Shown here: piece by piece, positions 10,855 to 21,830 of the stretch
Layout of the letters: every line of letters starts with the position of its first letter
How positions within the stretch are numbered: position 1 is the stretch's first letter
Assembly: GCA_918026815.1 (NCBI GenBank)
Contig: CAKJVC010000068.1
Coordinates: forward strand, 1,798,001 to 1,862,000
DNA length: 64,000 nucleotides
Direction: 5' to 3'
DNA from: Chalara sp. BL73
Lineage: Eukaryota > Ascomycota > Leotiomycetes > Helotiales
Translations under genes and position numbers: made by a program
The notes under the pieces: model-generated
Database searches by the model: none
What the model saw: only the letters and a program-made list of their open reading frames with translations
What the model was told of the DNA's origin: nothing

Positions 10855-12158
10855 CTTGCACTTCTTCTATGAATCACTACGCTCAGAAACCTCAGAAACG
10901 CGTCGCGAACCATCCGATATAAATCTTCAGCAAGACTCGATATTTGTCACCTCAGGCTACCATATGCCTGCTGACTGCAGCTGTTGCCAATCTGCCTGTT
11001 TCCGCTCCGAGCGTGCGGGGTAGCGAGGGTGCTGGGGTGCCTTGCAGGCGCATAACTCCCATTGTGACGTTGATATTGAACTGCCGAAACTCAATAAAAG
11101 GACCCAATGGTGCGTCGGTGATATATGAGGAGGGTATGACGATGGTATGAGGAGAGCGATAAGGGGTCGGTGTTTTATGATCTGTGGAGAAAAGGCCGTG
11201 GAGGGGTATGCCCGTCGTCCTAGTGCTGGTTTAAGTCACAATCTTAAATGTGGCTTATAAAACATCAGCGTAATGATTGAGCTTGAATTAGGGTATTCAA
11301 AAGATCAGATTACATGAATATCTATAAAAACAAAAGGATGGAAGGTCCAGCTGTAGATCAAGACATCCGAGCTCGCCTATCTATCGCTTATTTAGGGGGC
11401 AAGCTCTTGGGCTGGTTGCTGGTCAGAGGCTGTCTTGGCAACCAATGAGCAACCATCCAAAGTAACAATTGAATGGTTCCATTTAGCCGGGAGAAAAATT
11501 GGGCTTCGGGGGACACAACATATGCTTAACGTGTATTCTAAGTCTAGCCATTGGCACGGGTTTTGAGTATGATGTTCTTACTGCATTTGGCGATGTAGGA
11601 CCCTTGTGAAACGTATCCGACGTAGCCAATGATTGCACTTCGAAGGAAATGCGATGCATTTGTAGCGTGTGTGATAAAAGTTCGGAGGAACGAAAGTAAA
11701 CACTCTGAACCAGTGTCCCTAACGCCTATCTAAACTGGGACTCTTCGCTCAAAGTTGTGGTGTGTCTCGGAGCCCAAACTTCAAATTCTCAGCATAGTGG
11801 TCGGAGAAGGCTGGGTTGGAATTCCTAATGCGTGCATTAACATACCTAGAACTAAATACCAATATTGGAGCGAGGGAAGTCATTTATTATATTCAAATTA
11901 TTTAAACACATGCTTTAATTTGAAAGGCCATTCTCTTGGCCACGGTCGTTCTGGGCCTCATCTCTATTTCTCTAATATTCTAAAACTCTTCATAATGCTG
12001 CTGACATATCCGTTTAATTCTCTATTTCTGCAGGTATGCGACATGTTGTAGGTGCAAATTCTCTAGTCATGCGCTCATGATTAATGACTCCGTTAGGATA
12101 CACTTTCAATATCTCCCATCTCTCGAGCTATAGGCTATAGGCTATACTGCGATTTATG
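10855..12158. other. Intergenic region, no supported gene
   Basis: About 1.3 kb between the starts or ends of two minus-strand genes. The first few hundred bases presumably carry the MFS promoter. No coding sequence, RNA gene or repeat was recognised. A short tandem CTATAGG lies near 12128-12147. Confidence 0.5.
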
Positions 12159-12710
12159 TCAACCAGCCAAAACAGGTTTCTTCTGCTCCGTCACCATCTC
12201 ATCGAGAAATGACTCCAACGTCTCGAGGTCAACTATATTAATTTCCTCAGCGATGTCCTCCTCAAGATCACCTGACCCTATACCTTGATTCAAGCCTTCC
12301 AGTTCATACACCACGTGTAGGGCACGCTGGGCACGAGACTTCGGCCGGTTCTCCTCCTTCTTCACCCACTGGACGGGCATCATGATATACAAGCCCTCGT
12401 TCACCTCTGAGACAAGACCATTCCCGTCAAAGAATTTATATTTCGCCTCGAGCTCGAAGCGCACGCCTTTCTTCTTGTTCGGCCTCGTTGGTTCTGGGGG
12501 AGAAATGTTTTCCTTACTCTTTACAAGGACTGAACAAGGACTCTTATTATTTGATAGTGATAGGGTTTCCGGTGATTTGGGGGCAGGCGGGAGGGACTGA
12601 AGTTCATGGGATTGGGCGTCCGAGAGGGCGAGTTCATCTGCGCTGTCGGTTGCCATGATGGATAGTTTGCGCATTTTATATGCGCCTTTGATAGTTCGCC
12701 AAAGCCGCAT
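12159..12710 (-). CDS. Acidic hypothetical protein, 183 aa
   Basis: Single exon with ATG at 12710. Internal methionines (MRKLSIM, then MATDSADELALSD) could be the true start, giving a protein 12 to 18 residues shorter. The N-terminal 75 residues are Ser/Pro-rich. A Lys-rich spot (RPNKKKGVRFELEAKYKFF) precedes an ordered-looking stretch (LYIMMPVQWVKKEE). The C-terminus is acidic (GDLEEDIAEEINIVDLETLE). The overall pattern suggests a regulatory or adaptor protein, not an enzyme. No family recognised. Confidence 0.6.
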   Translation of the reverse strand: MRLWRTIKGAYKMRKLSIMATDSADELALSDAQSHELQSLPPAPKSPETLSLSNNKSPCSVLVKSKENISPPEPTRPNKKKGVRFELEAKYKFFDGNGLVSEVNEGLYIMMPVQWVKKEENRPKSRAQRALHVVYELEGLNQGIGSGDLEEDIAEEINIVDLETLESFLDEMVTEQKKPVLAG

Positions 12711-14647
12711 AGATGGGTAATGGTTGATGGCTTTAGAAGGAGAAAGGCGTTTTTAGACAGTAGATCGTGGAGTGTATGGCAGTGAGATATCAGATTATAA
12801 AGTATAGTGGTGTGAAAGAATGTATGGTAATTGAGGAGGAGTGAAGTAAATATATAACTCGAATTTAGATTTGAACTGACAGGCGTACTAAATAGACCGG
12901 ACGATTTAGATCCTAACTGGCTCAACGTACCGATGGATTGGTAGGTAGCGCACGAACTAGACGAAACAGATGCTATTAAAATCATATTGGCCACAAAAAC
13001 TAGCAGCATGTTATCCACACTTTAAACTTGAGTATCCTCTTAGCAATCCATATTGCATACCTTCATCACCATAAAGTCGACAAATCCTCAAAATTGCAAC
13101 AAGACCGCAATTTAGCATCTCCACTAGCGGAAACGGTTCATGCGCCAAGCGTTATTATGAAAAAAAGAACTAACACACGACTCTAAGTAGACTATAGGAT
13201 GGGCACCCATGTTGGATTCTTGACCTCTAAGCCCAACTTGCGAGGATCCATAACTCAGTCAGCTGTAGTTATTGATTTTAAAATTCCAACTTACTAGGTC
13301 AATAAGGGCCTATGAAGTTGCTAAGACTCAAAATAAGTAGCCAAGACTCCCGAATAGGTAGTTAAGCTTTGTAAATGCTAAAAGTTGAAGCTTAGTTTAG
13401 TCTAAGCAACTAGTTCGAGGACCCATAGCCCATTAGGTAAAAACCCAAGGTTATGGTTCAACTTAAAATTCAACCATCAGAGAGGACCAGACTCAATGAA
13501 GCGCATTCCCACCAAACCACGCGGCACTCCTGGCTCCTCTGCAGTCTAGCACGCTACAAACGTGAAGAGTAAATAGTAACTAAAGTTAAGGTTTACTTAC
13601 TTCACACCGCGCCTAGTGACGAAAAAAAAAAAGCCATCCTCCAATAGCCAATACAGGCGGCTCCAAGAGGACATCTTGCACCAAATATACACGGCATTCC
13701 AGTATCCAAGACCTCTACCATACCAATAAATGCATATATATGAACCAACCCAACCACATAACCCGCACAACGCACCAAATGAACCCTCCAAACCCTCCCA
13801 AACAAACCCCCCCCCCCCCCCCCCAAAAAAAACTCCCCATATAATCCTAGAGCCCTGACAGAACCCAGCAACAACATCACATGCTCATATAACCTAAATC
13901 CTCACCTGTTCACCTACCCGCGCTACCGCGACCACAGCAAGGAATCTTCCGGAACTTGAAAAAAAAAAAAAATAAATAAATAAACAATTACGTCCCTATC
14001 CCACGGCGCGACTAACGAGAACCATAACTTGGCCCCGGTCGCATCATGAGTCACACGAGCTAACACAAGGGGATAGCAGGGCTACGGCATAGCGCCCGGG
14101 GGGGGGGGTGGTTTGGGCGTGAAGCCGGACGTGAAGAAACAAGGTAGATGCGTATAAGTTAGATACGAGCCAGCCGTCAGGGGAAAGGGCGACGACGAGG
14201 CGAGGGCGAGGTGGGAAATCACGTGGGATCATCACCAAAAACCCCTTCCCGAAGCCGTGGGTTCCTGCTCTCTGCCTCGCCCAAATCTCAGGCAAATGCA
14301 AAAGCTACAAAGGATTTTGCGCGGCCCAAAAAAAAGCTGATTTCGTATTCGTGTATACAATTCCTGTTTTCTAACCCGTTGTCCCGGTTTTGTTTTCCCA
14401 TCATGAAAAATAAGAAAAGAAAAAATATGTAGTGGAGTATCTATCCAACCCCCCCCCCACCACAAAAAAACCCCAAAAATCATCGTATATCATAAGATGC
14501 AAATCTGACTCCCCCATTTCGCTTCGCCTTCGCACTCCCGAAGGGGCGTCAGACTTTAAACTCCTATGATGTATCATCCCTAAATATCGAACAAGAAACG
14601 AATCCATTTTCTCTTCTCTGCCTCCTTTTTCTCAACAAGCCCCTGGC
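12711..14647. other. Low-complexity intergenic region
   Basis: About 1.9 kb without a supported gene. The stretch 13180-13480 repeats short words such as AAGCCCAACTT, AAATTCCAACTT and AAAATTCAACC, and may be a decayed repeat. Homopolymers are frequent: C17 at 13808-13824, A-runs near 13620 and 13955, a G-run near 14100 and a C-run near 14450. The last few hundred bases are likely the 3' untranslated part of the bHLH gene. Confidence 0.45.
13808..13824. repeat. C17 homopolymer followed by an A-run
   Basis: Seventeen C followed directly by eight A. The same C-run plus A-run arrangement occurs at 56057. Confidence 0.85.
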
Positions 14648-15990
14648 TTAACTCAATATCCTATCAAATCCGTACGGTTGCTGTGCCTGCCTCGAATTGT
14701 TGGCTCGCTGTTGTGATTGCGCTTGCCGATTCTGCATCAGAATTTCAAAAGCTTCGACACGGGATTTAAGGACTGCGTTTTCTTTCTGCATAGCTTTGTT
14801 GCGTTTCTCGAGGTGCGCTATGTATTCTGTTGCTTTTGAGAGTACTGTTGCCTAATTTTGATGAGTAAATGCTTCTCAAAAGGGATATCAGAGCAAATGT
14901 ACCTTGTTCAATTTATGCGCCGGCGTCAGACCCTGCAGATCCTCTTCCTTTCCCCCATTATTATTCCTTCCCTTGCTCACAACTCTTAGACTTGGTACCG
15001 AGTCCCTTAGAGCTGCAATCTTATCGTTTAAGTTCGTACGGTACCGCTTCTCAATCATGTTATGCGCCGTCTTCTTCACTGGCTTTCCATTCCGCAACCC
15101 CGAATCGGACATGTCATCATCCTCGTCATCTTCTACTGAGGACTTCCTTTTCCTGCGGTTCTCGAATCTAGACGGCGGCTCGGGACTAGAGCCGGAGGAG
15201 GGCGAGTAAGTTTGTTGAGTGGGATTTGATTGCGATGTGTTGAGAGAGAGGGATGGCATGGCGATGGCCCGCAATTGGGATTCTTCCTGTGGAGAAAGGC
15301 GGGTGAATGGCCTTGTAGCGAGGCTTGCAGAAGGCGTCGACCAGGAGAGAGGCGTAGAGTAGAGGTTTTGAGGCGGGTCTGTGATCGGAGAGAAGAGCGC
15401 TGATGGTGACTGGAACAGTGGCTCTTCAGATATTGACGGACTCCGGAAGAGGCTGGGTGTATCTTGTTGGATACGGGCTGGAGTGATGCCTCTTGAATTC
15501 GAATTTGATCGTTGGTGGAACGCTGAAATCTTTGGTGATCGGGGTTCTTCTTTGAGCTCTGGGAAGAAGTCGCTAGTTGGCGAAAGGGCGTTGTCCGCCG
15601 GATCTGGCTCGTCCCAACCCATCCAGTCGTCAAATGAACCGAAGTTGAATACTTGGTCGGACTTGTCTTGCGTCTTTGATCTGGCGTAGGGAGGGTAATC
15701 AAGGCTTGGTGAGACTGGAGATGGAAGAACCTCGTCACAGGATTCGGGCGGTGTCAGCGACAAATCGTAGGCCGCAGGATTAGACTCGAACGAGTTGCCT
15801 TTCTGGAGTATTGTTAGTTCATGAATGGGTATGACGACGGAGCGGAGTCAAGTCGATGGCTGTTACTAATCATGAATAGTCCCAGCTATGGCTGAGGTAG
15901 ACAGTAATGAACAATGTAGCCTACTTGGTATTTCTGTGTCAACAATGAGAAGTAGTCGACGGCAGGTTTCTGAGTTTCAGTTCTCGCCAT
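14648..15990 (-). CDS. SREBP-type bHLH-zipper transcription factor without membrane anchor
   Basis: Exons 15990-15925, 15802-14903 and 14851-14648 join in frame to 389 aa. The N-terminal two thirds are Ser/Pro-rich and acidic, an activation-domain-like region. A basic helix starts near residue 265 with AHNMIEKRYRTNLNDKI. The Tyr in EKRYRTN, where most bHLH proteins have Arg, is the hallmark of the SREBP subgroup. A loop of about 30 residues, rich in Asn, Gly and Lys, precedes helix 2 (LSKATEYIAHLEKRN), which runs on into a leucine zipper (LKSRVEAFEILMQ). The protein ends about 25 residues later with no membrane helix, unlike classical SREBPs. That fits the soluble SrbB-like branch, known in Aspergillus for hypoxia and sterol responses. 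The SrbB assignment is inference; SREBP-type bHLH is firm. Confidence 0.85.
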
Positions 15991-18257
15991 TGAGTTGGGG
16001 GCGACTCTAATAAGTCAGTGTGGGAAAGCGAGGCTCGCTCCACTCCCACAAGATATCTAGGTTCTTTGCTTGGATGAAATATAAGTTTGAGCCGCAAATG
16101 ATGAGGCTTAAACAAAAGAAGGCGATGAATTGTGCGTAGTAATTGTGATGTGGTTGAGTTGTTGTTCTCGTTGTAGTTGTAGTAGTAGCAGTTACGTACC
16201 AAGACCGAGGAGAGCGGATTAGATATAAGCTGGTATAGCGGTTGCTAGAAGCTCGGATGCCGATGAAGAAACCGAAAGGCTCGCAGGCGTGTAGGAATTG
16301 TTTGCAAAGTGCTTAGGATTACCGCCGGTTCATACTCGTGTCATACGAGTATGGCCTACAATGATATGATGGGCCCTGTGTAGTAGTGGATAGGCGAGGT
16401 CTGCAAGTGGGTAAGGTTTCCCAAGCGCTCACAGGGACTGACGGGAGTGACTGGACTGACTGTAGGGCAAAACATATCATCATAGGGAGTAACAGGACAG
16501 GACCACACCGTAGAAACCAATTTGAAGGGCGGGCGGAGAGCACCGGGCTAGGTGGGTGGATGGGAGGGAGGGAAAAGAATTGCACAGTCACGAAGGGCTA
16601 CAGAAACCCTTTGAGCCAAAAGTTAATAAGTTTCCTTCAGGACGGTATCTGGAACCGGTCATGCATCTCGGCATTCTTGCACGGGACAGCAAGAGGAACG
16701 CGCTCTCGGTTCAGGGAATCAGGATCGGGACTTTAGAGGATCATCGAGGCTTGACTGCTTCACGCTTTTGACACCTCTTGGGTTTGCGCTGTGGACCGCA
16801 CCACGTCCCATTGGTTGTAGCACCCTTTTTCCAGCAGGACCGACACATGATTATATGTTCATAATGGAACGACAACTGCTGATTGTGGACTGATTTTCCT
16901 TGGCACTCGTGCCACTGTCAAGCCACACCTGCAGGGGATCCCCAGTCAGAATATGCTGTCTTAGCTTTCGGAACCGCCCGCCCCTCACCTGACTGGAAGC
17001 CAGGCTCTCACGCTACGATCCTTACCGCACGTAGTTTATATTTATATATTATTGTTAAACTACACACAAAGGACTCCCATGACGAATCATTTCGATGGAG
17101 AAGGGCTCGTTTTCGTTTCCAAAACCTACGACTTCCTCCACGATCACGATTGGCCCTATAGATCCGGATTGGAGTTTGTATATCCATCCCTACATCCAGC
17201 CTGCCATGTCATGAGCAAGGTCGATGACGCAGGTAGCCCGTTGGGCATGACCATAACCTAAGGGGGATGTTCAAGTTGCTGGTGAAAAATGTTGGGCTGC
17301 ACTCCCTAGCTCGAAGCATCGTTGTCCAAGTAGTGCATAATATACCCTCCCCTCTCCTCCCCGCCTGGCTTGCCCTCTAATGCCTGCCACGTCCGCAAAT
17401 GTTTGTGCTCCTGGGAATGACAGTATTGGGTTGGGATCCTGACATTGCGGTAGTTGAAGCAATTTAACAGGCGGATCATAGCGCCTAGAATTTGGAGCTC
17501 TTCTAGCCAGCTGCTCAGCACTTCTTGGATCTATTCTCGCTGGTGGTGGAATCCTGGAAGCATGAAACGTGTCGATCTTGATGCATTGTCTAGCTCGCAT
17601 AGAGGTACAATCTGTCTGTATATCTTTTCTAGATAGCATCCTTGTTACCTGTCTTTAACTTACAGCCATTTGGGAGTCTCGGTGACCACTTCCAAGCTCT
17701 CTGTGATTCAAAATAGTCCAGCCTTGGTTTTCACCTTGTCCAACGAACAGTAAACAAAGTCTCAGGATCTAATCCACATCTTAGTATTTTGCAACAATAA
17801 CCGTAACCCCAGGTGGCTTCGGAGAAATTAGCCGTCTGTCATGATCTTATCCTGTCTTGGCAACGTGCGATGAGCACATTTCTAAAACGCATTCAAACGG
17901 CTTCACCCATGGGGAACATGTTCATCCAGACTCCTTCCCCGAAGATCTGAGCGTTGTTGCAATGTGGCAGGTAAGGGACGATTTGCCGAAGAACGCCATT
18001 TGCTCCATATCCATGTAAACCATTTCATCCCCGGGAAGGTAAGCACTTGAAAGAGGAGATAGTTACACCAAGTGGTTTAGAAGTATCAAGACTGATTGCA
18101 TATTCTGCCGTCATACTCGAAGGTGCAAATGACCTAAATAGTTGTCACTGGCTTAGTTCCTCAGTAACCGGTGAAGACTTGCTCTTTGCTCGATGTCATG
18201 TGTAACTTTCATATATCCTATGATTCGTAGCTACACGCTCGTTCTGACAAGATCTAG
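15991..18257. other. Intergenic region, no supported gene
   Basis: About 2.3 kb. The first part is the probable long leader and promoter of the bHLH gene. A frame at 17079-17261 (+) beginning MTNHFDGEGLVFVSKTYDFL looks partly protein-like, but I see no splice partner or family, and opposing frames of similar length overlap the next 400 bases. Nothing else is supported. Confidence 0.4.
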
Positions 18258-20362
18258 TTACACAAGAATGATGGCATACTGCCCAACCCCATTGGAATCT
18301 TGCTTCAAGGATTCCCTGTATAAGTGCTTTTCCATTAATTCTCGTGGTTCTGAAAGCATGTTAATTAATTCCTTATAAGTCCCAGCACTGAAAGTGATGG
18401 CCCCAACACCAATTCGTCTAAAATAGCCATTTCCTCGATCCTGTGCAAAGGTTACCATGAGTCCATATATCGTAATTTGCTGTGGATAACTCTTTGATTC
18501 ATTTTTTCTTGTGTCGTCTATGAGGGGGAGAAAGTACACTGCCTCGAGGTTTGCTGGCACAGCTATATCGTATACAATCTCACCATGACCCTTGATATGA
18601 AACACTCTTGTGTCTCCAATGGTGAAGTGGTGAAAAGTTGCTCTCCATCGCATTGCTCGGTTCTTGTCGTCCATGAGCGCATCAAGTAATGACGCATTGA
18701 TCATAGGACCAGTCTGTATGGTGAGTGTTCCATCTTGCAATTGACCAAATGGATCGGATTTTACCAGGGGTGTAATGGAAATATGGAGAATTTTGATGAA
18801 GGATCGTTTGTCATTATTCTTTACCACAATATTGTTATTGTTGGAGAACCGCCATCGCACGGCTTTGTCAACGGATGCCCAGGACCACGAAGGCGCTTGG
18901 TATGAGACTCCCTGCCTTGGAGGCCAATCTTCGGTATGCATTTCATCTACTCTCCAGCAAAGCTGGCGCTCTAGTTTCCACCGCCACATCCCAGCTATAT
19001 AACGATCTTTTGTTCTAGCCTGAAGCTGTCGAGCAACTCCGGACAAAGCGATAAACCTGTCCTTTGCAAACGTCAATTTTCCATGGGAGTAGTGTTCGAC
19101 TATCTGAATCCATTCATTAGCGCCATCTGTTCTTGTGAGCCAGGTTCGTGAAAACGGAGGCACGGTTCCGGGAATAGCAAAAGCATCTGGCCAGGTCTCA
19201 CACACAGTATTGCTTCGGCACTCGAAGAAGATTTGTTCGCCGGTGAAATGAACTGTTCTTTTAGCGAGATACCGTTCTTGAAATGCCCACGCCCGACAGG
19301 AGAGTGCGGTTTGGGCGAGACACCTGTTATAAACGTCCGAATCAGGAAGCTCATATGTGACGTTAGTATTTGTACGAACGTATTTACGTGACTTCCGAAT
19401 CGAATCTCTCTCGATGAATAATCCATGGGAGCCATCTTGCGCATGCGCCGCTGCAATGTTAATAGTACCATTTCCATAAACTGCGGCCATTGTGGTCGAC
19501 TCTTTTTGCCAGTCTCTTTCGTCATCCTGAATAATACACAATGAATCTATCCACAGATAACTAATGCCCAAGGCTCGAGTCAAAACAACTGCATCTTTAA
19601 ATGTTTGACACAAGTCGTCTAGTGGAACTGTCCGCTGAAATGTATCCAAGTTATGTCTTTCAAGCTTGGTGATCTGGAGGGTACCCCAACAATGGCTCAA
19701 AGTAGCGTATGCAGGGTTCAATCCCGATCTAGCCATGTGACGGAGCCTGATTCCATCTTCCTTCAACTCAAGAAGTCGTGAAGGTGGTTGAGCCGTACCA
19801 ACTGTGGTCTTGCATATTGCATGTCCGGTCAGGCATTGCCTAAGCCACATTTTAACCAAACCAAGGGAGTCAAGGGATCCAGTAGATGACGGGAGTATGG
19901 AGCCGGTAACTATTCTGAACGTCAACAGCAACATCAAAGGCAGAGAAGGACACGCGAGGGGAGCAATCTGAACATACTCTTCGACGCCCTTTCTACACCA
20001 ACGATAAGGCTGCAACCCCCGAGGATCGGCTGGTTAGGACCAAAAGCAACCTCCAACTTAAATTGATATCCATGCCCATTGCCTCCACCAGTCCGTAGAA
20101 TAAGGTGCTTAAAATCAATACTGGTTGTTCGGTCATTCTGAATATCTTGCAAAAGCGTTTCTATTGCTTCAGGATATCCACCTTTAAATATTTCAAAGCA
20201 ATGACGACAAAAAGCGCAATTACTAATGATAGCAGATGACCAACTTCGTACATTGTTATGCCATGGAATCTGCTTAAGCCTTGGGCTTAGAACAACTATC
20301 TCATTCCATCGCTTAAAAATATCATTGCACACTGAACAGAGTTGAGCAAGATGTGTTTCCAT
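18258..20362 (-). CDS. HET-domain protein (heterokaryon incompatibility type)
   Basis: Exons 20362-19978 and 19909-18258 join in frame to 678 aa. The 68-nt intron has a GTATGT donor, and its AATAG acceptor is preceded by GTTGAC. The HET domain lies roughly at residues 165-320. It begins with the conserved YATLSHCWG motif, continues with DDLCQTFKDAVVLTRALGI and YLWIDSLCIIQDDERDW, and ends with GTINIAAAHAQDGSHGLF. CRAWAFQERYLAKRTVHF follows. The N-terminus has CxxC-type pairs (CSVCNDIF, CAFCRHCFEIF). HET proteins take part in non-self recognition after hyphal fusion, though many paralogues have no tested role. The C-terminal third has no recognised domain. Another frame in the intron is protein-like, so the exact exon boundary deserves a transcript check. 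Confidence 0.85.
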
Positions 20363-20835
20363 CGCAATTATATCATTTTTGACACCATCACAATAGTAAG
20401 GGAAGATGCTGTGGTATCGAGACGGGAGAGGTGCGCATCAAGTTTTGGGAAGTTCGGAGACGCTGGTGGAATACTAAATCTCTAGAATCCAGCTGCCTGA
20501 AGTTAAGGCCTGATGGAGGCATCGCAATTGAGCCAATGGCGCCAAAGCATATGCCATACTTGCATGCCGCTACAAAGCTGGCAGCCGCCAGCACCAAGAG
20601 CAACGAATAAGGATGGATCGAAATCTTTTAACGCGGTATTTCTGTCTGTCAAACGGCAGCACGCGAGGAATTTTCAAACATAGCCACCAAGCTACTTGAA
20701 ATCATCAAGTGCCGCTAGCGAAATGGAAGCGCTGGAGTTCGTCTCATGATAAGGCGCTACTTTATCGCCCCATGCAACTATCATTCTTAAAAAGTCACGG
20801 AGTGTGTGTGGTTGTAGCAGTAGAGCAAGAGTACA

Positions 20836-21189
20836 TCATTCTCCAATGACATAGGTACACCCTTCAGGCCCTATCCAGACTTCATGGACTTTCCCTGCAT
20901 CGACGTCCCATCTAGCTCCAACGCCGAGCTCAGTTATCGCGGCATCTTTCTCTTCAGGGTACTTCATTTTCAATGAGCCCTTCAAGATCAGATGGGTTGT
21001 GCGGCCAGCATGGGCATGTGGGCTGTAATGCGAATTGCTGGGGCCAATTTGGTCAGCCTTGTTTCAGAGAGCGAGGCTGTGGGATGGCAGAATGAGGGGA
21101 TAAACCTACGGGCCATCCGTCCAAGTAAAGACGTGTGAGAAGCCCCATGACCTCACTTGTGCCTCTGGGTTGATTGCTTCCTGTGCCAT
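20836..21189 (-). CDS. Small cupin-fold protein, 93 aa
   Basis: Exons 21189-21110 and 21037-20836 join in frame across a 72-nt intron with a GGCTGACC branch. The first exon starts MAQEAINPEAQVRSWGF and reaches FTWTDGP. The second gives NSHYSPHAHAGRTTHLILKG, with histidines spaced as in cupin motif 1. The beta-rich end contains VGARWDVDAGKVHEVWIG, where the His sits in the cupin motif 2 position, and EGCTYVIGE at the C-terminus. The fold would be a single conserved beta barrel that may bind a metal through these His residues. The substrate is unknown. The two exons are individually too short to stand out as ORFs, but the splice gives a coherent protein. Confidence 0.75.
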
Positions 21190-21830
21190 CTTTATTCGTG
21201 CTATGATACAGCGTGCTTGTTGCGATATTTTGACAATGACTATGAGAGATGGATCCTGGTGCGAAGCTGATGGGGAACCACAAATCTTGGCAGACAAGGC
21301 CGAGCCCAAGCGCTGTTGCAGGGCCGGCCCGCGATAGTTTCTAGCATCATCATCTTGATGGCTGTTGTGGCTATTCAGTAGCCATTGATACTACTGGACA
21401 GTGCGTTATGAACGAGATACCGGGTCTCGACCTGTCGAGTTCTTGAAACTGCGGAAAGACTCCCCTCACTTGTGCTACCTAACCTCAGCTTGGGTCCCAG
21501 CGAATTGGATCTGAATCTCTTGGCCCAGTCAGCACAGCTGAAAGGCTCCCAATTCATTCCATGTCAAACCATGAAATCCTCTGGCCCCCTATGCTGCTTT
21601 CCAGGTAGATTTTTAATCTGCGGAAACTGATGTCTTTCATTTGCAAAGTCAAAAGTCCCAAATCTCTGAAGTACACCTTCATCACATCTTGTTAAAAACA
21701 CCAACACTGGGCAATGTTACAGGCAGAACAGCTGCGCCTTCTTCTCAGGTCCACAGCCTTGCATCAGTAGATTATCTCGTTGGTCCAACACTGATATTAA
21801 TCTGCAGGCCGTTCATGTCATAAATACGCC
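21190..21830. other. Divergent promoter region of the cupin and PLC genes
   Basis: About 640 bases separate the divergently transcribed cupin (-) and phospholipase C (+). No coding sequence is supported. I see no named regulatory site. Confidence 0.5.

Noticed and set aside
12521..13018. 165-codon minus-strand frame upstream of and overlapping the 183-aa gene
   Set aside because: It overlaps the gene in another frame, has Ser/Leu-rich composition typical of a shadow frame, and shows no motif.
13602..13880. Gly/Leu-rich 92-codon frame on the minus strand
   Set aside because: Its glycine stretch comes from the C17 homopolymer and the rest lacks protein-like character.
17079..17261. Short plus-strand frame beginning MTNHFDGEGLVF
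   Set aside because: Partly protein-like, but it has no family, splice signals or regulatory context.
20388..20603. Signal-peptide-like frame (LLVLAAASFVAACKYG) upstream of the HET gene
   Set aside because: It starts with TTG, not ATG, lies in the HET promoter and has no splice partner.
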